Position numbers and translations under genes: made by a program. Under the pieces are notes generated by a model. It had not been told where the DNA came from. It did not search any database and saw only the letters and a program-made list of their open reading frames with translations. Positions 35,955-44,689 of a stretch of DNA of 64,000 nucleotides are shown piece after piece (position 1 is the stretch's first letter; the number at the start of each line of letters is the position of its first letter). This DNA comes from Chryseobacterium cheonjiense (GTDB lineage: Bacteria > Bacteroidota > Bacteroidia > Flavobacteriales > Weeksellaceae). The DNA is taken from positions 1,424,502 to 1,488,501 of the forward strand of contig NZ_JABBGF010000001.1 of NCBI RefSeq assembly GCF_012927265.1, in the 5' to 3' direction.

Positions 35955-36185
35955 ATGGCACATAGAAATTTCAGAAAAGAAGACTTTTTTAAAGATGAAG
36001 GATCAGATCTTTATCAGGTAGAGTTTCGTAAAGGAGATGTAGGAGAAGGTGCGGATCTGGTTGTTGAAAGACAAAAGGAAGATGGTGAGTACGAAACCCT
36101 TCAGGCACAAATGAAAAGGCACAACGATCGTATTTTCATCTGCTGGAGCGAACCGTTTTATGGGAGAGTAATTTTCGACGAATAA
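35955..36185 (+). CDS. Small protein of unknown function, 76 aa
   Basis: A 76-residue, highly charged cytoplasmic protein (MAHRNFRKEDFFKDEGSD, then GEGADLVVERQKEDGEYE). It has no membrane segment, no cysteine cluster and no motif I know. A strong terminator begins at its stop codon, and TTGGCAC lies 33 bases before the start. Real gene likely; function unknown. Confidence 0.7.
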   Translation: MAHRNFRKEDFFKDEGSDLYQVEFRKGDVGEGADLVVERQKEDGEYETLQAQMKRHNDRIFICWSEPFYGRVIFDE

Positions 36186-36220
36186 AAAGAATCCTCAATT
36201 AATATTGGGGATTCTTTTTT
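36184..36220 (+). terminator. Rho-independent terminator
   Basis: AAAAAGAATCCTCAAT pairs with ATTGGGGATTCTTTTT (one G-T pair) around a four-base loop, followed by the T-run to 36220. It overlaps the stop of the 76-residue gene by two bases. Confidence 0.88.
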
Positions 36221-36299
36221 ATCATTTCTAATATCCGCATTAATACCTGTGGCATAATAATAGGTGGATATTACAGCATTAACCAAAACCAATTGCAAA

Positions 36300-37295
36300 A
36301 TGAAATCCAATAATGAAATCCAGCAAAGTCTCAGAGGTAAAACAGTGGTCATCACCGGAGGAAGCAGTGGAGTAGGAAGAGCCGCCGCCGAAGCATTCGC
36401 TCTTGAGGGCTGCAACGTTGTAGTGGCAGCACGCGGAAAAGAAGCGCTTGAAGAGACAGTCTCTTTATGTCATGATCTTGGTGTGCCGGCGCTGGGCGTT
36501 CCTACCGATGTGTCTATTGCTGCCGATGTGCAGAACCTTGCCAATAAAGCATTACAATTCAACGGAAGAATAGATATCTGGATCAATAATGCAGGGGTAA
36601 TGGCAAGCGGGAAATTTGAAGAAATTCCTATGGATCTGAACGAACAGGTTATCAAAACCAATCTTTTCGGGTACATGCACGGCGCATACAGTGTTTTGCC
36701 GATTTTTAAAAAGCAGGAAGAAGGTATTTTAATCAATAACATATCCATCGGCGGGTTTATGCCGGCTCCTTACAGTGCGGTATATTCTGCCACGAAATTC
36801 GGCATCCGCGGAATGATGGAATGCCTCCACGGTGAAATTTCAGATTTTCAAAACGTGCATATCTGTAACCTCTATCCCCAAATTCAGCGTTCTACGGGAA
36901 ATATGCATTCGGCAAAATTTTCCGGTCTGGATTTTAAAATTCCGCCTTTTGCTGCAGATCCCCGAGATACGGCTGCTAAATTTGTACAGCTGGCGAAAAA
37001 TCCGCAAAAGGAATTATTTCCCGATATTACTTCCAGGCTTCTCACCGGAATTTACCAGCTTTTTCCAAAACCCGTTATCAATACTGCTTCCGCAGGAATG
37101 CGGCTGATGATGAAGCTGAAAAATGCACCTTCTGATTCAGGAAATATTCTGGAACCTTCTCCTGAACCACACCGTATTTACGGTGATACGATGCTTCCTG
37201 TTCCCTCTAAAAAAACGGGATTGGCTGTAATGGCTGGACTTGGATTAGGATTGGCTTTTATGTTTCTTAAATTAAAATCCTCGGATGAAGCTTAA
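36300..37295 (+). CDS. SDR-family oxidoreductase with C-terminal extension
   Basis: A 331-residue protein from the ATG at 36300. It shows TGGSSGVGRAAAEAFALEG, WINNAGVMASG and the canonical active-site pair in APYSAVYSATKFGIRG. The C-terminal 80 residues extend beyond a classic SDR and end with a hydrophobic helix (GLAVMAGLGLGLAFMFLKL), suggesting membrane anchoring. The upstream in-frame start at 36264 would add 12 residues with no clear function. A strong terminator follows. Substrate unknown. Confidence 0.87.
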   Translation: MKSNNEIQQSLRGKTVVITGGSSGVGRAAAEAFALEGCNVVVAARGKEALEETVSLCHDLGVPALGVPTDVSIAADVQNLANKALQFNGRIDIWINNAGVMASGKFEEIPMDLNEQVIKTNLFGYMHGAYSVLPIFKKQEEGILINNISIGGFMPAPYSAVYSATKFGIRGMMECLHGEISDFQNVHICNLYPQIQRSTGNMHSAKFSGLDFKIPPFAADPRDTAAKFVQLAKNPQKELFPDITSRLLTGIYQLFPKPVINTASAGMRLMMKLKNAPSDSGNILEPSPEPHRIYGDTMLPVPSKKTGLAVMAGLGLGLAFMFLKLKSSDEA

Positions 37296-37319
37296 TTAAT
37301 ATAAGTTCATATTTGTTAT

Positions 37320-37364
37320 AAAAGAGTTTCGGGCAAATCGAAGATTTGCCCGAAACTCTTTTTT
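37320..37364 (+). terminator. Strong rho-independent terminator with GAA loop
   Basis: A perfect 20-bp stem, AAAAGAGTTTCGGGCAAATC with GATTTGCCCGAAACTCTTTT, around the loop GAA, followed by further T. It lies 24 bases after the SDR stop. Confidence 0.88.
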
Positions 37365-37436
37365 GGATTCTGAATGATTTTAAACATTATCGAACAAATT
37401 AACCTGTTATTGTATGCATAATTAATTTTAAACTGA

Positions 37437-37444
37437 TACTTTTG
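37437..37444 (+). promoter_or_regulatory. Bacteroidota-type -7 box
   Basis: TACTTTTG matches TAnnTTTG, giving a transcript start near 37451 and a leader of about 54 bases before the gene at 37505. The nearest TTG upstream (37410) is at longer spacing than usual. Confidence 0.4.
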
Positions 37445-37504
37445 TACCCGTGAATAGTTGATGGGAATTTAGAGGTAAGCATTTATTTTAATCAATATAA
37501 AAAA

Positions 37505-39304
37505 ATGATCAAAAAACCTTTACACAATTTCCATATTCCCGTAATGGGATTGGCGTATACGATAGACAGTCCTATCCGTGTCGCACAGTACGGAATTTCA
37601 TCCGTAGTTTCTATAATTGATGATGAGATTATAGAAAAAATGAAAAATTTTTACAGCAGCAAGTTCAACCTGAATTACGCAAGTATTTCTACCAGGGTTG
37701 AAGATTACCGTGCTAAAAGAATCACCGCTTATCTTAATATGCTGGATGATATCGTGACCGAAAAATTTGAAGCCTTTAAAGAAGAAATTTCAAAAAATAA
37801 AACGGCACTGTCCCATTTTGTAGATATGCTTCCCAATACTTCCGAGCTGAGAGCCGGACTGGAGCATTTTCTTACTCAAAAAGAAGGAATTACTTCCTCA
37901 ATTAAAAGTTTTATTGAAAAACACCTTTCTCCCGGAAATATCGACGTCAATATCATGACAAAAGTTGACAAAGATAATTTTAAAAATAAGGAACAGCTGC
38001 CGGTGATCTATAACGATGCACATGCGTCCCTGCGTGGATTTGCAAAAAGCAGGCTGTCTTCATCGATGGTGCTTTCTGCAGGAATGAATCCTAGACTGTA
38101 CAGTTATATTGAAGAGTTTGAAGATTTCTATCCCGATGAGAAAGGAAACATCAAAAAGAAAATCATTCTGAAGGTAAGCGATTTTCGTTCGGCGATGATT
38201 CAGGGGAATTTTTTAGCCAAAAAAGGACTCTGGGTTTCAGAATACAGAATAGAATCCGGACTGAATTGTGGCGGACATGCTTTTGCAACCGAAGGACTTT
38301 TATTAGGGCCGATTCTGAAAGAATTTAAAAATAAAAAGCATGAGCTCATTGAATCTGCACATTCCCTGATGAATAAAGCCCTCGAACAGAAAGGTAAATC
38401 TCCTGTTGCTCAGCCTCTGGATATGAAAATAACAGTTCAGGGTGGAGTAGGAACAGCTGAAGAACATGAATTTCTTCTGAATACCTACAATGTTGACAGT
38501 ATCGGTTGGGGTTCGCCTTTCCTGCTGGTACCGGAAGCTACTTCTGTAGATATCGAGACCAGAAAACTTCTTTTAGAATCAAAAGAAAAAGATTTTTACA
38601 TCAGCAATCTGTCTCCATTGGGTGTGCCTTTTAACACCGTAAAAGGCTCTTCCAACGAAATCATCAGGCATCAGAAACAGTCGAAAAACCGGTACGGAAG
38701 TTCGTGTCCTAAAAAACTGCTGGCTCTAAGCAAAGAATACTCACCGGAAGGAATATGTACTGCGTCTAAAAAATACCAGGAAATCAAATTGCATGAACTG
38801 GAAGATACAAAACACGAACTATCTTCCGAAATTTATCAGAGAAAAAGGGATAATATAACCGAAAAAGCATGTCTTTGTGTAGGTTTAGTAAATGCGGCAT
38901 ATCTGGAAAACGGCCTTGAAATAAAAGGCGAAAGGCAAGGTGTTGTGATCTGTCCCGGTCCGAATCTGGCATATTTTGATAAGGAAGTATTGCTTTCAGA
39001 AATGGTAAAACATATCTACGGGAAGGCTAATATTATCTCACATAAAAACAGACCCAATATCTTTATTAACGAGATGAAAATGTATATTGATTATCTTAAA
39101 AAAGATATAGAAGAGTTTTCCGGGAAGATAACGGCAGGTCAGATAAAAAAGTGGAACAATTTTAAAGCAAACCTGTTGGAAGGTATTAATTACTACCAGG
39201 ATCTCTTGGAAAAGACAGATTTTTTTAAAACAGATTTAAATATAAGGTGTCATCTTCAGCACAATAAATCCAGAATATTGCAAATTGTAATTCCTGAGAA
39301 TTAA
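37505..39304 (+). CDS. Large conserved-looking protein of unknown function with Cys motifs, 599 aa
   Basis: A 599-residue cytoplasmic protein. The centre resembles a flavin TIM-barrel of the nitronate-monooxygenase type: SGLNCGGHAFATEG near residue 255, VQGGVGTAEEHEFLL near residue 312, and DSIGWGSPFLLVPEATSVD. It then departs from that family with Cys-containing segments SSCPKKLLALSKEYSPEGICTAS near residue 400 and EKACLCVGLVNAAYL near residue 455, which could hold an Fe-S cluster. The C-terminal 120 residues are helical. Monocistronic, between two terminators. The enzyme call is tentative; I do not recognise a named family. Confidence 0.7.
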   Translation: MIKKPLHNFHIPVMGLAYTIDSPIRVAQYGISSVVSIIDDEIIEKMKNFYSSKFNLNYASISTRVEDYRAKRITAYLNMLDDIVTEKFEAFKEEISKNKTALSHFVDMLPNTSELRAGLEHFLTQKEGITSSIKSFIEKHLSPGNIDVNIMTKVDKDNFKNKEQLPVIYNDAHASLRGFAKSRLSSSMVLSAGMNPRLYSYIEEFEDFYPDEKGNIKKKIILKVSDFRSAMIQGNFLAKKGLWVSEYRIESGLNCGGHAFATEGLLLGPILKEFKNKKHELIESAHSLMNKALEQKGKSPVAQPLDMKITVQGGVGTAEEHEFLLNTYNVDSIGWGSPFLLVPEATSVDIETRKLLLESKEKDFYISNLSPLGVPFNTVKGSSNEIIRHQKQSKNRYGSSCPKKLLALSKEYSPEGICTASKKYQEIKLHELEDTKHELSSEIYQRKRDNITEKACLCVGLVNAAYLENGLEIKGERQGVVICPGPNLAYFDKEVLLSEMVKHIYGKANIISHKNRPNIFINEMKMYIDYLKKDIEEFSGKITAGQIKKWNNFKANLLEGINYYQDLLEKTDFFKTDLNIRCHLQHNKSRILQIVIPEN

Positions 39305-39314
39305 TAAAATGAAA

Positions 39315-39345
39315 CAGGCTGCTTCAAAAGGCAGCCTGATTTTTT
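39315..39345. terminator. Terminator between convergent genes
   Basis: CAGGCTGC pairs with GCAGCCTG, followed by six T on the plus strand. It lies between the stops of the 599-residue gene and the GH13 gene and may serve both. Confidence 0.75.
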
Positions 39346-40669
39346 AATAGGTATGATGCAGTACAACATAATCCCAGCCTACCATATCAATCACCAGAGT
39401 TTCATCCACCAGCTGTTCTGTCCCGGAGAAAAGATTAATATAAGAACCTTTGTCAAAAGAAGTATCAAATTGTGCCAGCACGTGGTCTTTGCTAAGGTTG
39501 ATAAATACCAGTACTTTATGTCCGTTTTTCTCTCTTACGAATGAAATGACCTGATCCATCTTATCATTCATAATCCTTACGATTTCTCCACCAAAGTGCC
39601 CGTTCCATAAAGCCTGGTTCCGGTGTTTCAAATCAAAAATCGTGGAATAAAGCTGTGCATTGTCGTGTTTCCTCCAGATAATGGGATCTTTTTCAAAAAA
39701 ATTAAGTGAACGGTCAAGGCCTGCTTCCTGTCCGTTATAAACCAGAGGGATCCCGTCCATAAGAAAAGTAAAAACGGTCACTGCATTGAGAGCATCTCCA
39801 AAATTACTGTACGGCGTTCCTTCCCAGGAATTTTTATCGTGATTATCGATGAAATTCATTCTTATCGCCTCTTTTGGAAAAACGGATACATGTTCCGCAA
39901 GATACGCTTCGGTAAGCGTTTTAACACTGTAATGGTTGATGGCAATCTGATGCAGAATATTCCATAAATTCCAGTTATACGTAGCATCGAATGCTCGTCT
40001 GTGTAAATCCCTGTCTTCGGCTTCAGCCAGCATAAAAACGGGTTTCAGGCTATCCAGTTCCGATCTTACATTTTCCCAAAAATTAATAGGTACAAAACTC
40101 GCAATATCGCACCGGTATCCGTCAATATCAAATTCTCTGACCCAGTATTTTAAAGCATCTGTAATATATTGGCGCAATTCCGGATGTCTGTAATCCAATT
40201 CGATGATATCATCATAATCCCGCCATCTTGTCGACTGAAACGTATCTTTTCTTGATCTGGTATACCATTCCGGATGCTCTGCAACAAGATTATTGTCCCA
40301 GCTCGTATGGTTGGCCACCCAGTCCAGAATGACAAACATCCCTTCATCATGAATCGCCTGCACCAAATTTTTAAAATCTTCTTTAGTACCAAATTCAGGA
40401 TTAACGTCAAAATAATCTTTAACAGAATAATAGCTTCCCAAACTTCCTTTACGGTGAAGCTCTCCTATAGGATGAATGGGCATCAGCCAAATAATATCAA
40501 TACCCAGTTTCTTAAGCCTTGCCAATTGTTGTTTTACTGCCTCAAAAGTCCCTTCCTCAGAAAACTGTCTTATATTCAGCTCGTAAAGCGTTGCGTTTTT
40601 TACCCATTCGGGGGTGGAAATTTCAACGTAGGATTTTGGCTGGTATCGTTGATCAGAATTATGCTGCAT
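39344..40669 (-). CDS. Alpha-amylase family glycosidase, GH13
   Basis: A 441-residue cytoplasmic or periplasmic protein without an evident signal peptide. The four conserved GH13 regions are visible: VILDWVANHTSWD, GYRCDIASFVP with the nucleophile Asp, the acid Glu in FMLAEAEDRD, and NFIDNHDKNSW. The first Asp-rich part IIWLMPIHPIGELHRKGSLGSYYSVKDY matches the family's catalytic-barrel entry. A C-terminal beta-sandwich is short. It acts on alpha-1,4-glucans or malto-oligosaccharides; exact specificity is unclear. Transcribed alone, convergent with the preceding gene. Confidence 0.93.
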   Translation of the reverse strand: MQHNSDQRYQPKSYVEISTPEWVKNATLYELNIRQFSEEGTFEAVKQQLARLKKLGIDIIWLMPIHPIGELHRKGSLGSYYSVKDYFDVNPEFGTKEDFKNLVQAIHDEGMFVILDWVANHTSWDNNLVAEHPEWYTRSRKDTFQSTRWRDYDDIIELDYRHPELRQYITDALKYWVREFDIDGYRCDIASFVPINFWENVRSELDSLKPVFMLAEAEDRDLHRRAFDATYNWNLWNILHQIAINHYSVKTLTEAYLAEHVSVFPKEAIRMNFIDNHDKNSWEGTPYSNFGDALNAVTVFTFLMDGIPLVYNGQEAGLDRSLNFFEKDPIIWRKHDNAQLYSTIFDLKHRNQALWNGHFGGEIVRIMNDKMDQVISFVREKNGHKVLVFINLSKDHVLAQFDTSFDKGSYINLFSGTEQLVDETLVIDMVGWDYVVLHHTY

Positions 40670-40865
40670 AAGATATAAATATTATTATTCAAAAGCTGCA
40701 TCGAATATCATACCTATCGGATATTGAATCAGCAGAATTAGCAAAAAATTAATCCGCAATTGGTAAAAATCAATTTTAAAGCAGATTTTATCCTCGTGAT
40801 TTCCATAAAGGTTTGATGTTTGTATAACTATAAATCCAAACACCAATTCTAATAAATATTCAGTT

Positions 40866-41648
40866 ATGATACCAAAGAAAATACACTACTGCTGGTTTGG
40901 AGGCCAGCCGAAGGATGAATTAGCAGAACACTGCATCGCCACATGGAAAAAAATTCATCCCGATTATGAAATTATTGAATGGAATGAAAGCAATGCTCCA
41001 CTGGATGACAATAATTATGTTAAAGAAGCATTTGCACAGAAAAAGTGGGCTTTTGTTTCCGATTATATACGATCTAAAGTAATGTATGAACACGGCGGCA
41101 TCTATATGGATACCGATATGGAGCTGAAGCTGCCTCTGGATGAATTCCTCAACGAAAAAGCAGTTTGTGGTTTCGAAGTTAAAGGGGTGCCATATTCAGC
41201 ATTCTGGATGGCTGAGCCGAAGCATCAATTGGCTAAAGATTTCGTAGACTATTATAATAAGCAAAGCGGTTTTGAAGAGCGTATCAATACCGATATTTTT
41301 TCGGAAATGCTGGAAAAAGATTACGGCGCAGACCGCTACAGCGATACCATTCAAAAGCTAAAGCATGATGTTACACTATATCCGTCTGTTTATTTTTCAC
41401 AGGATTTGCCAAAAAACTATGTAAGCCATCATTTTAACGGATCCTGGTTTGGTGGTGATTCTGAAAATACACACAAAAAGATGGTTAATGTATACGGTCT
41501 TTTAGAACGATTAACAACATATCCGGGAGCGGCAAAAGCCGTAAAAAGTATTCTGGAAGAACACAAAATAATTGATGTTAATGATATTCTGGACCTAATT
41601 CCCATCGATCATATAACCGATTACGTTAATAAAAAATCTGATAAATAG
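40866..41648 (+). CDS. GT32-type glycosyltransferase
   Basis: A 260-residue cytoplasmic sugar transferase. The start IPKKIHYCWFGGQPKDELAE and the DXD-bearing segment AFVSDYIRSKVMYEHGGIYMDTDMEL near residue 65-90 are typical of Och1/mannosyltransferase-like (GT32) enzymes that use nucleotide sugars with a metal ion. Such proteins usually add sugars to capsule or surface glycans. It is not in an obvious polysaccharide cluster. A terminator follows at 41657. Confidence 0.9.
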   Translation: MIPKKIHYCWFGGQPKDELAEHCIATWKKIHPDYEIIEWNESNAPLDDNNYVKEAFAQKKWAFVSDYIRSKVMYEHGGIYMDTDMELKLPLDEFLNEKAVCGFEVKGVPYSAFWMAEPKHQLAKDFVDYYNKQSGFEERINTDIFSEMLEKDYGADRYSDTIQKLKHDVTLYPSVYFSQDLPKNYVSHHFNGSWFGGDSENTHKKMVNVYGLLERLTTYPGAAKAVKSILEEHKIIDVNDILDLIPIDHITDYVNKKSDK

Positions 41649-41656
41649 TGTAAATG

Positions 41657-41695
41657 AAACGCTGTAGACATTTAAGTTTATGGCGTTTTTTTTTT
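41657..41695 (+). terminator. Probable terminator
   Basis: AAACGC pairs with GCGTTT, with CAT/ATG pairing inside the loop, followed by ten T. A second inverted repeat, AAAGGTCAA with TTGACCTTT, lies at 41714-41738 without a T-run. The rest of the 281-base gap to 41930 holds only the putative operator at 41897. Confidence 0.65.
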
Positions 41696-41896
41696 ATACA
41701 GTATCAAACTCGAAAAGGTCAATATTTTGTTGACCTTTCTGCATTAGCAAACGTGTGTCAATATAAACCGCATAGATGGAGCAAAGCAATTCGTATCAAG
41801 CCCAATTAATTTTCATTTTTAATAAATCCTCATAAGTTTCAGCGCGGTGCATTTTGGTTAAGTGTTGCCGGGATTTTGTTTATTCTATGAGTAATG

Positions 41897-41918
41897 GTTA
41901 GTGCAACTTTGTACTAAC
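41897..41918. promoter_or_regulatory. Possible operator upstream of the NmrA-like gene
   Basis: GTTAGT (41897-41902) and ACTAAC (41913-41918) are inverted arms around a ten-base spacer containing CAACTTTG, close to a -7 box. It ends 11 bases before the ATG at 41930. Confidence 0.35.
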
Positions 41919-41929
41919 AAATAAAGACA

Positions 41930-42838
41930 ATGAAAATAGTATTAACAGGTTCTCTAGGGAACATCGGAAAACCACTTACCAATTTACTGGTAGCTGCCGG
42001 ACATCAGGTCACGGTAATCAGCAGCAAAAAAGAAAGAATAACTGAAATAGAAAGTCTGAATGCTGTTGCGGCGATAGGAAGCATTCAGGATGCAGAATTT
42101 TTGACAGAAACATTTAAAGGTGCAGATGCCGTCTATTTAATGGAAGCCTGGGAAGGCATAGGAAGTCTTTCTGATAAGGAGATTGATTTCTTGGCTGAGT
42201 TTAAAAAAATAGCTCAAAATTATGTTACGGCTGTTCAGCAGTCAGGCGTCAAAAAGATCATCCATCTAAGCAGTATCGGAGCACACTCTGATCAGGGCAA
42301 CGGAAGTCTTCTGGTTCATTACAATGTTGAGCAGATTTTACAGACACTTCCTGAAGATGTTTCGATTAAATTCATGCGCCCCGTCGGATTTTTCAGCAAT
42401 ATGTACCGCTGGTTATCCACTATACAGTCTCAGGGTGCAATTATTCAAAGCTACGGAGGTGCAAACAAAGAACCCTGGGTATCACCTTATGATATTGCAG
42501 CGACCATTGCAGAAGAATTTCAAAAAACCTTCAGCGGAAGGACAGTACATTATATCGCAAGCGATGAGGTTTCTCCAGATGAAATTGCCAATGTTTTGGG
42601 TAAAGCTATCGGTAATCCGAATCTGGAGTGGAAAGTCATTTCAAGTGAAGAATTATTAAATCAAATGCTTTCTGCCGGCATCAATGAGTGGATTGCCAAA
42701 GGAATGGTAGCCATGCAAAAGGCACAGGGAGACGGTAGTTTGTATGAAGATTTTTATACCAGCAAACCAAAATTGGGAAAAGTGAAATTAGAAGATTTTG
42801 CGAAAGAATTCGCAGAAAAATATAAAACAATAAATTAA
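41930..42838 (+). CDS. NmrA-like NAD(P)-binding protein
   Basis: A 302-residue Rossmann protein. The cofactor motif TGSLGNIGKPLTNLLVAAGHQV is at the N-terminus, and ADAVYLMEAWEG and KKIIHLSSIGAHSDQGNGSL follow as in NmrA/azoreductase-like atypical SDRs. These proteins sense or use NAD(P)(H), and many act as quinone or flavin reductases. It lies two bases before the SDR gene and forms a unit with it and the AraC gene. The substrate is not known. Confidence 0.88.
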   Translation: MKIVLTGSLGNIGKPLTNLLVAAGHQVTVISSKKERITEIESLNAVAAIGSIQDAEFLTETFKGADAVYLMEAWEGIGSLSDKEIDFLAEFKKIAQNYVTAVQQSGVKKIIHLSSIGAHSDQGNGSLLVHYNVEQILQTLPEDVSIKFMRPVGFFSNMYRWLSTIQSQGAIIQSYGGANKEPWVSPYDIAATIAEEFQKTFSGRTVHYIASDEVSPDEIANVLGKAIGNPNLEWKVISSEELLNQMLSAGINEWIAKGMVAMQKAQGDGSLYEDFYTSKPKLGKVKLEDFAKEFAEKYKTIN

Positions 42839-42839
42839 T

Positions 42840-43577
42840 ATGAAAACAGCATTAATAACAGGAGCCAACAAAGGAATAGGATTTGAAACGGCTAAGCAGC
42901 TTTTAGAAAACGGATATTTCGTTTTTATCGGAAGCAGAAATCTGGAAAATGGAGAATCTGCCGTAGAACAACTTAAAAAAGCAGGTTTTGAAAATATAGA
43001 GGCAATTCAGCTGGATGTAACCGATGCTGCTTCCGTAGAAAAAGCCAGATCCGAGATCGGAAATAAAACCGATGTCCTGGATGTACTCATTAATAACGCA
43101 GGAATAAACGGCGGAATGCCACAGGCCGCCCTGGAGGCACCAGTCGAATCTTTTCAGGATGTATTGGATACCAATCTGTATGGTGTTATCAGAATGACCC
43201 AGGCATTTATAGATTTACTTAAAAAATCGGAACAGCCAAGAATCGTTAACGTCTCTTCCAGTGGCTGTTCGCTTACCTTGCATTCTGACCCCAGCTGGAT
43301 GTATTACAGCCATAAAGCTGCCGTCTATACTGCTTCAAAAGCCGCGATGAATATGTATACCATTAATCTTGCATATGAGCTTCGCGATACACCTTTTAAA
43401 GTCAATGCAGTATGTCCGGGATTCGTTGCTACGGATTTCAATAATCACAGAGGTACCGGAACTGTGGAAGAAGGCGGAAAAAGAATTGCAAAATATGCAA
43501 TGATCGCTCAGGACGGACCTACTGGAAAATTCATCAGTGAAGAATATAATCCTGAATCCGGCGAAACACCTTGGTAA
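42840..43577 (+). CDS. SDR-family oxidoreductase (carbonyl-reductase-like)
   Basis: A 245-residue protein with all SDR hallmarks: TGANKGIGFETAKQLLENGY, INNAGINGG near residue 85, the Ser in NVSSSGCSLTL and the pair YTASKAAMNMY (Tyr and Lys intact), and CPGFVATDFNN. An insert around SDPSWMYYSHKAAVYTASK is typical of carbonyl-reductase-like members. It starts two bases after the NmrA-like gene. An NADPH-dependent reductase of small carbonyl compounds is likely. Confidence 0.92.
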   Translation: MKTALITGANKGIGFETAKQLLENGYFVFIGSRNLENGESAVEQLKKAGFENIEAIQLDVTDAASVEKARSEIGNKTDVLDVLINNAGINGGMPQAALEAPVESFQDVLDTNLYGVIRMTQAFIDLLKKSEQPRIVNVSSSGCSLTLHSDPSWMYYSHKAAVYTASKAAMNMYTINLAYELRDTPFKVNAVCPGFVATDFNNHRGTGTVEEGGKRIAKYAMIAQDGPTGKFISEEYNPESGETPW

Positions 43578-43598
43578 TTAATTCACTAATTTTACATG

Positions 43599-43636
43599 AC
43601 CAGCACCTGAGATCAAGTCTACAGGTGTTGGTTTTA
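43599..43636 (+). terminator. Terminator or attenuator between SDR and AraC genes
   Basis: ACCAGCACCTG pairs with CAGGTGTTGGT (one G-T pair) around a 12-base loop and is followed by TTT. It is 11 bases before the AraC start, so read-through would be reduced. Confidence 0.6.
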
Positions 43637-43646
43637 AAGATAAAAA

Positions 43647-44552
43647 ATGAAAAGCAACCCACATCTGCATAAGTTCCAATCGTTATCTGAATTCCATAAG
43701 ATGTTCGGATTACCAAAACCGGAACATCCGCTGGTCAGTTTTATCCGTCTGGAAGATATGACATTACCTGAAGAATTGTCTGACCACATGGTACTGGACT
43801 TTTATAAGATCGCTTATAAAGATACGATCGGAAGTGCCAAATATGGGCAGCACCACTATGACTTTGGTGAAGGCGGCCTGGTTTTTACGGCTCCGGGGCA
43901 GCTTTTTGAAAAACCTAAGAATAACAAAAGCAAAGGTTTCCTCATCCTGCTTCATCCCGATTTTCTGCTTTCCTATCCGTTGGCAAAGAAGATCAGGCAA
44001 TATGGTTTCTTTTCCTATTCAGCAGACGAAGCGCTGAAAGTATCAGAAAGCGAAAAAAATACATTATTTTCAGTCTTCAGCATTATTGATGAGGAGCTGA
44101 AGAGCAGGATGGATGATTTTAGCCAGAATGTGGTAATCTCCCAGCTCGAACTTCTTCTCAACTACAGCAGCAGGTATTACAAACGGCAATTTATCACCTA
44201 TAAGGCCGTTAATGATCATCTTATCGAAAAATTTGAAAAAGTTCTGGATCTTTATTTTAATTCAGACGAAGATCTTCAGAACGGAATTCCGACGGTACAG
44301 AACATTGCCGATCAGTTAAATGTATCAGCGAGCTATCTGAGTGACCTTTTACGGTCATTAACAGGACTCAATACCCAGCAGCATATTCACAACAGGTTCG
44401 TTGAAAAAGCGAAGGAGATACTCTCGACTACAGATCTTTCTATTTCTGAAATTGCCTATCATATGGGATTTGAATATCCGCAGTCCTTCACAAGATTATT
44501 CAAGAGCAAGACCAATCAGACCCCTTTAGAGTTCAGACAGTCATTCAATTAG
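43647..44552 (+). CDS. AraC-family transcriptional regulator
   Basis: A 301-residue protein. The C-terminal 110 residues contain the double HTH: IADQLNVSASYLSDLLRSLTGLNTQQHIH and the signature MGFEYPQSFTRLFKSKTNQTPLEF. The N-terminal 180 residues are a cupin-like sensor with HYDFGEGGLVFTAPGQLFEK. It follows the NmrA-like and SDR genes in the same direction and likely controls them; the inverted repeat at 41897-41918 is a possible target. Effector unknown. Confidence 0.9.
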   Translation: MKSNPHLHKFQSLSEFHKMFGLPKPEHPLVSFIRLEDMTLPEELSDHMVLDFYKIAYKDTIGSAKYGQHHYDFGEGGLVFTAPGQLFEKPKNNKSKGFLILLHPDFLLSYPLAKKIRQYGFFSYSADEALKVSESEKNTLFSVFSIIDEELKSRMDDFSQNVVISQLELLLNYSSRYYKRQFITYKAVNDHLIEKFEKVLDLYFNSDEDLQNGIPTVQNIADQLNVSASYLSDLLRSLTGLNTQQHIHNRFVEKAKEILSTTDLSISEIAYHMGFEYPQSFTRLFKSKTNQTPLEFRQSFN

Positions 44553-44641
44553 CCATTAATAATTAACCTTAAAACAGCAATGTATTCCGGGGCTTCCGGG
44601 AAGTTAAATCATCACCAAAAGTGCATGGTTTTTCTTTTACC

Positions 44642-44670
44642 TTGAAAGAAAAACGATTTACTTATATTTG
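44642..44670 (+). promoter_or_regulatory. Bacteroidota-type promoter of the PIG-L operon
   Basis: TTG at 44642-44644 and TATATTTG at 44663-44670 form a -33/-7 pair with 18 bases between. The transcript would start near 44677, 13 bases before the ATG at 44690, confirming that start over the earlier in-frame ATG at 44621. Confidence 0.65.
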
Positions 44671-44689
44671 CCCTGCAAAGCAAATTGAA

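Noticed and set aside
44621..44689. Longer N-terminus for the PIG-L deacetylase
   Set aside because: It lies upstream of and across the promoter at 44642-44670 and would bury the signal peptide.
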